From VXNF01 sp964291305 (lineage in GTDB: Bacteria > Actinomycetota > Acidimicrobiia > Acidimicrobiales > CATQHL01), in contig OZ219783.1 in assembly GCA_964291305.2 (NCBI GenBank), forward strand, positions 744,001 through 808,000: DNA of 64,000 bases, given 5' to 3'. Under the pieces are notes generated by a model that did no database searches, was not told the origin of the DNA, and saw nothing but the letters and a program-made list of their open reading frames with translations. Shown in pieces: positions 27,687-35,398 of the stretch; position 1 is the first letter of the stretch; every line of letters begins with the position of its first letter. A program made the translations under genes and the position numbers.

Positions 27687-28142
27687 GTGAGCGCAACTAA
27701 AAACTACGGACCAACCTCCCCACGGCCCTACCAGTGCTTCATGGGGCGCTGGGAAGGCCTCTGCAAGAGCTTCAACCCCCAAGGTGAGTTTCTGGAGTCC
27801 AGCCCGGTGCACATGGATGTGTACTGGCTCAACGACAACACCTGGCACCTCCACGAGCACTTTGAGAATCTCTACGGAGTAGGCGAAACAATCTACGACA
27901 CGCCAATCCAAGTTGAGGGCAAGCGGTGCTTCGCGGACAGCGAGCAGATCAGCCTGGAAGGCGCCGAGCTAACGCCGTACAACTACGTTTTCACTATTGA
28001 CAGCCGAGTCAGCAACAGCATCGTCTATAACAACCACTACTTCTTCGACCCTGATACCCGGCGCATCATCACCCACAAGGTGCGCGACGGAAAGACGAAC
28101 CTGTTTCAAATTCAAGACTTCGCCCGAGTTCAGCGACCATGA
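27687..28142 (+). CDS. Calycin-like protein (DUF3598-type)
   Basis: 151 residues from GTG 27687. An earlier in-frame start at 27609 would run through the palindrome and is less likely. The opening YQCFMGRWEGLCKSFNPQG, then ESSPVHMDVYWLND, is the pattern of DUF3598/CpcT-like calycin barrels, a fold found in bilin lyases. No signal peptide. Its stop overlaps the next start (ATGA). Could bind a tetrapyrrole or act on it, given the neighbours. The family assignment is tentative. Confidence 0.5.
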   Translation: MSATKNYGPTSPRPYQCFMGRWEGLCKSFNPQGEFLESSPVHMDVYWLNDNTWHLHEHFENLYGVGETIYDTPIQVEGKRCFADSEQISLEGAELTPYNYVFTIDSRVSNSIVYNNHYFFDPDTRRIITHKVRDGKTNLFQIQDFARVQRP

Positions 28143-28957
28143 TCGTTCAAAGCCCTGCCGGAGGGCAAACCGATGCACCGCATTTCGTGATCGCAATGCA
28201 CCAGCACACCTCGTTCGCTGGAACCCTGGCAGCCAACTTCGGCAATGATGACTTCGCCGGGCTCCAGCCTGCCGAGCCAATGCAGTTCATTGTGGATCAC
28301 CACGACCAGGGCTGGGCCGATCTGGATGCCGCAGCGCCGCAAGATCCGGCAACTGGACTGCCCTACAACCTGACGGCCACCCCGCTGGCGCAAATCGTGG
28401 CCACGTCGGCAGCCTCACCAGCTTTCAACGAGGCTCACCATCCATTCAGCGGCATCATCTCATCGATGCATACCTACGGCCTCTACCAGGGGCGGTACGG
28501 GCTGAGCGACAAGATCTTTCTCGACCGCATCCCGAATGAAATGCGCCCCGAGGTGGACGCCATGTTAGAGGCCGAAGAGAAGCGCCAAAGCCGCCTGCGG
28601 GAAGAACTGGCTGTGAGCCACCCCGACTATGCAACAGACGAGTACCTCTTCCACGCGTACAAACAGCTGCAGTTCTTCGACACCTTTTCTCTGTACTTCC
28701 ATTTGACTCCCGAGGGTGAGCGGGGGGATTCCAGCTTTCCGAATGTGCCCAAAGCAGTGGGTACAGATGTCACCATTTTGGTTGAAGAACGCCCCGGCGG
28801 GGTTTACGGCTTGGATCCTTATCCGTTTGGGACTAACGATCTGGAGTTGACGACCGAGGGTCGGTATCTCAGCCCGCAGCCCGCCGGCACTAACCTCAGC
28901 GCGCTGCTGGCCTCAACTCCTGTGACTTGCCAAACGGTTCGTCTGGTTGAGATGTGA
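28139..28957 (+). CDS. DUF3891 family protein
   Basis: 272 residues, full length. Conserved His/Asp positions of DUF3891 are present: QHTSFAG, DHHDQGW and SMHTYGLYQGRYG, which together look like a metal site of HD-domain type. The biochemical role of the family is unknown to me. ATG overlaps the upstream stop. Coupled to calycin-like genes on both sides, which suggests a task in the same pathway. Confidence 0.75.
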   Translation: MIVQSPAGGQTDAPHFVIAMHQHTSFAGTLAANFGNDDFAGLQPAEPMQFIVDHHDQGWADLDAAAPQDPATGLPYNLTATPLAQIVATSAASPAFNEAHHPFSGIISSMHTYGLYQGRYGLSDKIFLDRIPNEMRPEVDAMLEAEEKRQSRLREELAVSHPDYATDEYLFHAYKQLQFFDTFSLYFHLTPEGERGDSSFPNVPKAVGTDVTILVEERPGGVYGLDPYPFGTNDLELTTEGRYLSPQPAGTNLSALLASTPVTCQTVRLVEM

Positions 28958-29954
28958 TTTCGTCAAGCTTTCCCAGGGTGAACGGGGTTCCTTTCGGCCA
29001 GGATTTGCAGACCTTGCCGTGAGCGGCGGGACGTTCTCTAAGGGAGTCGGCGAATGGATCGGCTCGGCCGAGGTTTACGGGGCCGATGGGCGCTTTGCCG
29101 GGTCGGGGAGGGATACCCGCTCGGTGAAGGCCGACGACGGCTCCGGGCGGGTGACGGTGAAAGTAGTCTTCGATGGGCCTTTCTCGCTGTCGGGCGTCTA
29201 TACCATTGCAGACCACGGCTCTAATCGGGTCTACGAAGGCCCGCTCAACCTCGGTTTCGCCGAAGCTCTGGGCGACGGTCTAATAGCGGCCCATAACTAC
29301 TGGCCAGACTTGGGGTTGTCGCAGCGGTTCTTTCTGATGGTGCTGCCCGATGGTACCCACCAGTTGTCGTTGGCCCTGCTCAGTCGGGGTGAGCGACTGC
29401 AGTGGGTGGTAGTGGGCGAATACAAACGCCAAGTTGACTCAACGGAACCAACTCCGGTTTCGGCTAGTCCGCTTAGAGTTGCCAAATCAGTTGAGGCCAA
29501 ATCATCTGAGGATTTTGCTTCCGGCTGTGGCCAGCCGCTGCTGCTGCGGCCCGGTTGCTGGTCGGGCCAGCTGCATTGCTTAGATGCCGATCTGGCACCG
29601 GCCGGGACGCTGGAACATTCCGAGACAATCACCGCCTCTAGTATCGCTGACCTCGAACTTGGCGAAACTAGAGTTGAGTTCAAAGGGCTTGGCTTCGCTT
29701 CCGATGCGGCCTTTACTCTCATGTCCGGCAACTCGGAGGTGTGGACGCCCGTGGGCGATGTAGTGGGTAGCGCGCTCCTCAGCGGAGGTCGGGGTCTAAG
29801 CGGTAACTTCCATCACACTGCCGACGAACTGCGAATGTGGCGGCGCGAAGCGACATCGTTGGTTGGCGATCTAAAAGCAGTGCTTTACATGTGGTATCGG
29901 GGTGAGCAGCGCCTCGGGGCGGTCTACGGAACGCTGCAATTCCAGCCTGCTTAG
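28947..29954 (+). CDS. Calycin-like two-domain hypothetical protein
   Basis: About 335 residues if translation starts at the TTG at 28947. A GTG at 29018-29020 (SGGTFSKGVGEW) is a plausible later start. Two related halves are visible, with WIGSAEVYGADGRFAG and NRVYEGPLNLGF in the first and LLLRPGCWSGQLHCLDAD in the second. The W-x-G...D-x-x-G and N-R-x-Y-x-G-P signatures recur in the neighbours at 29971 and 30696, so these form one local family, probably beta-barrels. No signal peptide. Function unknown. Confidence 0.55.
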   Translation: MRCDFVKLSQGERGSFRPGFADLAVSGGTFSKGVGEWIGSAEVYGADGRFAGSGRDTRSVKADDGSGRVTVKVVFDGPFSLSGVYTIADHGSNRVYEGPLNLGFAEALGDGLIAAHNYWPDLGLSQRFFLMVLPDGTHQLSLALLSRGERLQWVVVGEYKRQVDSTEPTPVSASPLRVAKSVEAKSSEDFASGCGQPLLLRPGCWSGQLHCLDADLAPAGTLEHSETITASSIADLELGETRVEFKGLGFASDAAFTLMSGNSEVWTPVGDVVGSALLSGGRGLSGNFHHTADELRMWRREATSLVGDLKAVLYMWYRGEQRLGAVYGTLQFQPA

Positions 29955-29970
29955 CCAAGGCAGTTTCGAC

Positions 29971-30681
29971 GTGAACGATGGAACTAGCGGCAGTCACGCA
30001 AGCCATACTAGGGATACCTTTGATGGCGCTTGGCTAGTAACCGAATACGTCTATGATCCCGACGGCAGCTACAGGGGTAAAGTTAGCCAGCAGCGCCGCT
30101 TGGAAAGGGTTGGGCCAAACCGGCTGCTGGTTACTCAACAATGCACGCCATCACCCGAGTTGGATTCCCACCCGATGTCAGGCTTCGCAGGCGAGTGGGT
30201 ATTCGAGGTTGAAGTTTCCGGCACATCGCGCCTATATATGGGCCCCGACGTAGTTGGCTTTGGTACCGAATGGCAGACCGGTGCCATGACTGGCCAGGGC
30301 CTCTGGCCCCGGTTCGGCTATGAGTTCGAGTCCTACGCGGTGCTGGTGGCCTGCGACCGGCAGCTAACCGGCGGGTGTTTCTCACTGGCGGGTCGGCCGA
30401 TTGCCGAAATCGTAGGTGTGGCCGTGCCGGAATCTTCCGGGCTGGACCCTCGGCTAGAGCTGTCGGCGACGCCCCCCGAGTTGGGTGAAGAAGGTGACGA
30501 ATGGACCTTAGATCGAACTGTCAGTAGAACCATCGGACCTATGCGGGTTTCGGTCGCCTGGCCGTTGCCGTCACGCCGCCTCCGCAGGTGGGCGATGCGT
30601 GACCCGCTGGGAAGTAGCGGCATCGTGGTCACCGAGGTGCAAGAGGAGGACAATCGCTCCGTGTCGGTGATCGTGGACTGA
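29971..30681 (+). CDS. Calycin-like hypothetical protein
   Basis: 236 residues from GTG 29971, 16 nt after the previous stop. It carries the family signature TFDGAWLVTEYVYDPDGSY near its start, then TSRLYMGPDVVGFGTEW, then LWPRFGYEFESYAVLVACD. Last gene of the plus-strand operon. It faces the end of the minus-strand operon at 30696 with only 14 nt between them. Function unknown, presumably the same ligand class as its paralogs. Confidence 0.55.
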   Translation: MNDGTSGSHASHTRDTFDGAWLVTEYVYDPDGSYRGKVSQQRRLERVGPNRLLVTQQCTPSPELDSHPMSGFAGEWVFEVEVSGTSRLYMGPDVVGFGTEWQTGAMTGQGLWPRFGYEFESYAVLVACDRQLTGGCFSLAGRPIAEIVGVAVPESSGLDPRLELSATPPELGEEGDEWTLDRTVSRTIGPMRVSVAWPLPSRRLRRWAMRDPLGSSGIVVTEVQEEDNRSVSVIVD

Positions 30682-30695
30682 GTTTCGGCCACCAA

Positions 30696-31637
30696 CTATG
30701 GGTCGGGAGTCCAGCTGAGTGGGCCAAAGACGATGTCGGTCATACGATCGCCTTCATATAACTTCCAGGCCACAGCCATGGTGTAGTCACGGTTCAAGAT
30801 GAACTCTCTGCCCTTGATCTTGAATGCCTCGCTCGCATGGTGCTGCGAGGTGTAAAGCGCTCGTCCATATGCTATGGCATTACCCCAAAGGTCGGGGCCG
30901 TCGTAAGTGTAACGGTTACCGCTAGAGCGGGTGCGAATATAGGTAAAGCTGCGGTTGATTTCTCCTGAAATGTCCAGCTTGTGTTGGGCGCGTACCAGAT
31001 CAATAGGGTCGTGGCGCAATCTCACGCTTACGGTACCCCGAGACTGCTGATCGGCCTCGTAAACCTCGCATTCTCCTTCCCACACGCCTCCGGTGCGATC
31101 GGGCACAGTGTGAGGCCAGGCGCCCAGCTGACGCTCGGACTCCAGATGGTTGTCGATCCATTTTTTGGTGGTCGGATTGGTGTCGTAGTCATGGGCGTTT
31201 AGGTACACCCCGTTGAACACTGCGCAAATGGTAGGCCCCTCATACAGCAGGGAGGAGTACACCTGGGTAACACCATCGGAAAGGATCTGATTCATCGTGT
31301 TGAGGTCTGCCCGCCAGCCGGGGGCGTAGTAATGCGAATCCACTAACGATCCATAGGGATGGCCCGCCCCATAGAAATCGGGACCCTGGTAGATACGGTT
31401 ATTACCCTGGTCGTCCACCCCAAACTCGAAGTCGCGGATCTCGAAACGGTTGCGCAGCGGCCCGGTGTTGGCGAAGTTGCACTGCATCCAGTAAGTCACC
31501 TTGCCGTCGGCGAACACGCTAGCCCGGCTGACCTTGTTGAAACCTGTGTGGTTACCTTCGGCATCGAACACCGACGGCAAGCCATACCACTCACCGGTAA
31601 TACGTTGTTGCCACTCCGAAGCTGATGCGTTACTCAT
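30696..31637 (-). CDS. Calycin-like protein with internal duplication
   Basis: 313 residues made of two similar halves. The first has ITGEWYGLPSVFDAEGN and NNRIYQGPDFYGAGHPYGS. The second has TGGVWEGECEVYEADQQSR and NRYTYDGPDLWGNAIAYGR, then a hydrophobic YTMAVAWKLYEGDRM. Last gene of the minus-strand operon that begins with the RCCR-like gene. Same local family as 28947 and 29971. The repeated R-x-Y-x-G-P-D motif may mark a ligand site (inference). Confidence 0.6.
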   Translation of the reverse strand: MSNASASEWQQRITGEWYGLPSVFDAEGNHTGFNKVSRASVFADGKVTYWMQCNFANTGPLRNRFEIRDFEFGVDDQGNNRIYQGPDFYGAGHPYGSLVDSHYYAPGWRADLNTMNQILSDGVTQVYSSLLYEGPTICAVFNGVYLNAHDYDTNPTTKKWIDNHLESERQLGAWPHTVPDRTGGVWEGECEVYEADQQSRGTVSVRLRHDPIDLVRAQHKLDISGEINRSFTYIRTRSSGNRYTYDGPDLWGNAIAYGRALYTSQHHASEAFKIKGREFILNRDYTMAVAWKLYEGDRMTDIVFGPLSWTPDP

Positions 31638-31650
31638 GTGAATCTCTTTG

Positions 31651-32370
31651 CTAGTGGCGAGCAGCTGTTTTGAGGCTGGTTTGGATATTGCTGCTCACTT
31701 CGGCTCCAAGTAGTTGATCTATCCTGGTCCATACCGGATCCACTTCCGGGTTGAACACCGCCGCCCGGTTGAGAACATCTCGGCGATCCAGATCCTCCGG
31801 GGTTGTGCCTCCGACAACATCATCGGGTAAGCCGGTGTCTACCAGCTTTAGCCAATGGTCGCGATAGGCAGCCACTGCAGGAAAGACCTCTTTGAATGCC
31901 GCTTCCTCGGCGCGGTGGGCCAGCATCCAAGCCGACATAAGCTGCCATTGCCGGGGAGAGAGGTGGGCCTCAGTAAGACCCTCAATAGCTCGAGTGGATT
32001 TGTACACCTCGGTGAGCGGTACGTAGCAATGGTCGATATAGGCCAGGTTGGCGCCGGGATCCACACGGGGGATCAAGTCCAAGTGAAATGCAAAATGAGG
32101 TCCCGCCAATACCGCGTCCACCGTGAAATGCGGTACCGGGCTTGTCGGCGGTGTGAAGGCAAAACACATGTGACTATCCAGACCGAAAGCCTCAACGGTG
32201 ATTCCTACATACACCAAAGCGGCCACACCATCTCGTGACAACACCCTGTGGGCACCTACCGGCGACTCATCCAAGGCCGAAACTAGCGTCTCATGCAGAG
32301 TTTCTTGCAACTCCAGTTGGGTCTGGATGCTCGCTACCGTATCGAGGCATAGTTTCGCCGACAGGCTCAC
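31651..32370 (-). CDS. Ferredoxin-dependent bilin reductase-like protein
   Basis: 239 residues. The central part (FTPPTSPVPHFTVDAVLAG, then HFAFHLDLIPRVDP) resembles the bilin reductases PcyA/HY2 and their relative RCCR, where the Asp after the Pro-rich strand helps protonate the bilin and the next strand ends in a D-L-x-P motif. A helical C-terminal half follows (WQLMSAWMLAHRAEEAAF, YRDHWLKLVDTG). ATG overlaps the stop of the Rieske oxygenase gene. Assignment rests on pattern recognition and needs profile confirmation. Confidence 0.5.
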   Translation of the reverse strand: MSLSAKLCLDTVASIQTQLELQETLHETLVSALDESPVGAHRVLSRDGVAALVYVGITVEAFGLDSHMCFAFTPPTSPVPHFTVDAVLAGPHFAFHLDLIPRVDPGANLAYIDHCYVPLTEVYKSTRAIEGLTEAHLSPRQWQLMSAWMLAHRAEEAAFKEVFPAVAAYRDHWLKLVDTGLPDDVVGGTTPEDLDRRDVLNRAAVFNPEVDPVWTRIDQLLGAEVSSNIQTSLKTAARH

Positions 32371-33575
32371 AGCTTTGCCTCATCTGTCGAGCTGTCCGTA
32401 TCCGCCGGACGCCCAGCTAGGGCCTCGCCCACAGTGGGGAACACCCAGGCTTTGGCGAATTCTGGGTTTTCGCCACGCGCTGGCGACGGAATAACTGCGA
32501 CAGCTCTTTTGCTGGTCTCGTCAGGCAGGCTTTCCAGGCCCCAGCCTTTGTCGATCTGCTGTTGGCGCCAGCGGCGGTAGGCCAGCTGGATAGAGTCGGA
32601 CTTCACGTGCAGTTCCGCGGAAAGATCAAACGGCACCAGTTCGGGCCGCTGGCTCTCCACGCTGGACTGATCCTCCAAGAACACTTTCAGCGTGCGCTGG
32701 ATGGAGTTCTTGTCGGCCCAGTCTCCAATAAAGAAGGTCCGCATCATGCAGAACTTCGACACGGTGGTTTGCTCGTCGCGGGGCACCACCGCCGTGTATA
32801 TGCGTAGCTCGCCCATTGGCAGTCTGACAATAAGCAGCGACACATTGGGCGGATAGAAACCGGTGGTAGTCCGTACCGGCGGTCGGTCTTTCTTGGAGAT
32901 GAACCTCCACAGGCCAGATGGTCGGGGCGGCTCTAGCTCCACGGTGGCGGTAACCGACACTAGGTGGCCGTTGCTGTGTTTCTCCTCCAAGTCGAATTCC
33001 TGAATTTCGGGTTGGTCGGCGTTGCCGAATGACCCGGAATGAACGAAAGGGGTATGTGCAATATCCACGGCATTTTCAAGCACCCGGTCGTAGTTGGCGT
33101 TCCAGGAAAAATCGCCCGTAACTGCTTTGTAGCCGGCGGCTTTGGCTTCGATGTGCTCCTCGAGGCTGTCTAACTCGGGGATTGGCGGGCGCTGATCGGT
33201 TGGGAGATCGCCTAAGAACACCCACACAAAGCCGTAGCGCTCAACACAGGGGTAAGTATCCACCCGGGCTTTCTTGGGGATGGGCAGACCAGCGCGATTG
33301 GCTGGAATTTCCACGCACGCTCCGTCTGTGCCATAACGCCAGCCATGGTAAGGACACTGGACACAGTCGCCTGAAACCCAGCCACGGGATAGCGATCCGC
33401 CCCGGTGGACGCACAGGTCGGACTGGGCGTTGACGGTGCCATTCTGGCCGCGCCACAACACCAGATCGTGTCCGTGCACTCGGGCCGCCACCGGTTGGTC
33501 GGCGACTCGCTGGCCGAACTCCACTGCATACCAGTGATTGAGAATTAACAAGGTAACTCCTTTGCAGAATCTCAA
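32367..33575 (-). CDS. Rieske non-heme iron oxygenase, pheophorbide-oxygenase-like context
   Basis: Up to 402 residues. A TTG at 33551 after AAAGGA is a likely better start and gives 394. Rieske [2Fe-2S] motif CVHRGGSLSRGWVSG...CPYHGW (Cys-x-His, 16-17 residues, Cys-x2-His) near residues 50-80. Mononuclear iron site in ENAVDIAHTPFVH (D-x2-H-x4-H). The C-terminal part has EDQSSVESQRPEL, then DSIQLAYRRW, as in PAO/VanA-type oxygenases. Pheophorbide a oxygenase opens the chlorin ring and its product is handled by RCCR. An RCCR-like gene precedes this one by 11 nt. Single-component oxygenase. The reductase is not encoded nearby. Confidence 0.85.
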   Translation of the reverse strand: MRFCKGVTLLILNHWYAVEFGQRVADQPVAARVHGHDLVLWRGQNGTVNAQSDLCVHRGGSLSRGWVSGDCVQCPYHGWRYGTDGACVEIPANRAGLPIPKKARVDTYPCVERYGFVWVFLGDLPTDQRPPIPELDSLEEHIEAKAAGYKAVTGDFSWNANYDRVLENAVDIAHTPFVHSGSFGNADQPEIQEFDLEEKHSNGHLVSVTATVELEPPRPSGLWRFISKKDRPPVRTTTGFYPPNVSLLIVRLPMGELRIYTAVVPRDEQTTVSKFCMMRTFFIGDWADKNSIQRTLKVFLEDQSSVESQRPELVPFDLSAELHVKSDSIQLAYRRWRQQQIDKGWGLESLPDETSKRAVAVIPSPARGENPEFAKAWVFPTVGEALAGRPADTDSSTDEAKL

Positions 33576-33586
33576 ATGTCAGAATC

Positions 33587-34399
33587 TTAAATTGGCCGGG
33601 GCAGGAGGCGGTCGCCGCCCCACAAGGCCCGCACCAGGTGATCGGAAAATTCCTGGCCGAAGAATCGCACTCCCATAACATTGGCGGGGTCGCGTTCGGC
33701 GATGGTGCGTCTGCGGGTCAGATCATCAGCGGCTAACTGCTCTCGCCGCTCTGGCGGCACAGGCTCGGCCTCGTCCACCCATTGCAACCATTTGTCCACC
33801 CTCCGGTGAGCTAGCTCGCTCACCTGATCTAAACGGGCTTCGTCGTGGACACTGCCAGGAGTGGTGAAACACACAGCTACATCGCTCAACGCCAGGCGTA
33901 CGTACAGTTCCCTGGAAGTGAACGGCACCAAACCTTCGTCGGCTCTCAGTTCCAGGAACTCTTCGTTGAACTGGCCCCAGTATTTGTCTAGGGATTCAGT
34001 GTCGAGCATGAGATCCGAGCGAGGGTTGAAGTCGATGTAGAACCACAGATCGGGCAGGGTGCCCCAAGCCACACCCAGGTGGGGTACGGCAATATGGGGG
34101 CCGAGCCATGCAGTGACATGCATATTGGTAAAGCCCTGTGGCGGGTTGCCTATCCACGAGTGCACAAGCCAGTCCATCTCCGGGCCGGAATATGCCGCCA
34201 GCCTTCCCGCGGGGTACTCGGAGTCACCCCGATAGGACTCCAGATCTTCGGTGCTGGGATCGCGGGTCAACTCGAAACGGCTGGTGAGCTTGGCCATCAG
34301 CTCTTCGGTGATGGTCCACAACCTATTGAAAGTTGCCGTGGTATTGCTGGGGCCACGCTCATCGAAGATGTCCTGGACACCTTGCAACGTCTCTCGCAT
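33587..34399 (-). CDS. RCCR-like protein (red chlorophyll catabolite reductase family)
   Basis: 270 residues, ATG start, first gene of the four-gene minus-strand operon. The middle section matches the plant RCCR pattern: DWLVHSWIGNPPQGFTNMH, then LPDLWFYIDFNPRSDLMLD, then FTSRELYVRLALSDVAVCF. RCCR reduces red chlorophyll catabolite with ferredoxin after PAO has opened the ring. Adjacent genes encode a Rieske oxygenase and a bilin-reductase-like protein, which makes a tetrapyrrole substrate plausible. A perfect IclR-type palindrome lies 30 nt upstream. No signal peptide, so cytoplasmic. Confidence 0.62.
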   Translation of the reverse strand: MRETLQGVQDIFDERGPSNTTATFNRLWTITEELMAKLTSRFELTRDPSTEDLESYRGDSEYPAGRLAAYSGPEMDWLVHSWIGNPPQGFTNMHVTAWLGPHIAVPHLGVAWGTLPDLWFYIDFNPRSDLMLDTESLDKYWGQFNEEFLELRADEGLVPFTSRELYVRLALSDVAVCFTTPGSVHDEARLDQVSELAHRRVDKWLQWVDEAEPVPPERREQLAADDLTRRRTIAERDPANVMGVRFFGQEFSDHLVRALWGGDRLLPRPI

Positions 34400-34428
34400 A
34401 GCTGCTCCGGTAGTGTTTTAGGGATACT

Positions 34429-34445
34429 GTTCCGATAGTCGGAAC
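34429..34445. promoter_or_regulatory. IclR-type palindrome between RCCR-like and lyase operons
   Basis: GTTCCG-ATAGT-CGGAAC. The dyad extends one base further on each side (TGTTCCGA-TAG-TCGGAACA, 34428-34446). It sits between divergent genes starting at 34399 (minus) and 34531 (plus). Confidence 0.65.
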
Positions 34446-34530
34446 ACCGTTTCGTTCAGCTGACAATACGACCAGCCGACACAAGTGTCAACCAACTACA
34501 CGGACCAGGAAACAGAGCAGAAAATCTCCT

Positions 34531-35361
34531 ATGAGTCGAACCACCCTCTACGTCCCAGGTAACCGCCCCGATCTCTTCGACAAAGCGCTGGCTTCGGGAG
34601 CAGATGCCATCATCTGCGATCTAGAAGACGCGGTGCCTGAAACTGCCAAAGAGACTGCCCGCAACGAGGTGGGCCGCTGGCTTCGAGCTAACTCTGGGGT
34701 ACGGGCATGGGTTCGGGTCAACAACCGCCCCGACCTGTTGGACGGCGACGCCGCTTTCGTAAGGTCGCTAGTTGCTGACAACGTGGGCTTCGCCGGCGTT
34801 GTCGTACCCAAGGCCGATCCAGCGGCCTGTGGCACCGACTTCGGTAACTGTCCGGTAATGGCTTTGATCGAATCTGCGGTCGGAGTGGCCCAGATATACG
34901 AGATAGTCGCCGTGCCGCAGGTGATGCGCCTGGGTGTTGGCGAAGCCGACTTGGCTGCTGACATGGGCATGGTGCCATCGCCCGAGGCGCTGGAGATGTG
35001 GCCGATCCGCACCCGGGTGGTCGTAGCTTCGGTGGGCGCCGGCCTGGACGCTCCCTGCGGACCGGCTCCAACCGACCTCAATGACGAGGCCGGGCTGGTG
35101 GCTAGTAGTGAGTCGCTGCGCCGCCATGGCTTTGGCGGAAGGTCGGTTATCCATCCCCGCCAGGTACCGGTGGTGAATGCAGCCTTCACCCCGCCCGCCC
35201 ACGAAATCGCCTGGGCTGAAAATGTGCTAGCCCAGTTCGAGGTGGCCACCGAGGCTGGTCAAGCGGTTGTTGTAGTCGACGGGCAGTTCATCGATGCCGC
35301 GGTGATCCGTCGAGCCCGGGCTGTGCTGGCTCGGGTTCCAGCCGAAGAGCTACCTAGCTAG
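34531..35361 (+). CDS. HpcH/HpaI or citrate-lyase-beta family C-C lyase
   Basis: 276 residues. TIM-barrel lyase with the family motifs TTLYVPGNRPDLFDKAL, DAIICDLEDAV, RVNNRPDLLDGD, VPKAD, the Glu in ALIESAVGVAQI and GEADLAADMG, and GRSVIHPRQVPVVN. These enzymes cleave or form acyl-CoA hydroxydicarboxylates such as malyl-CoA, citramalyl-CoA or citryl-CoA, using Mg2+. Divergent from the RCCR-like operon over a shared palindrome. In a dicarboxylate pathway it would do the final C-C cleavage. Confidence 0.85.
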   Translation: MSRTTLYVPGNRPDLFDKALASGADAIICDLEDAVPETAKETARNEVGRWLRANSGVRAWVRVNNRPDLLDGDAAFVRSLVADNVGFAGVVVPKADPAACGTDFGNCPVMALIESAVGVAQIYEIVAVPQVMRLGVGEADLAADMGMVPSPEALEMWPIRTRVVVASVGAGLDAPCGPAPTDLNDEAGLVASSESLRRHGFGGRSVIHPRQVPVVNAAFTPPAHEIAWAENVLAQFEVATEAGQAVVVVDGQFIDAAVIRRARAVLARVPAEELPS

Positions 35362-35398
35362 GCGGCTGGCGCCGGCCTGCTAACTGCTGCCCTGGGCT

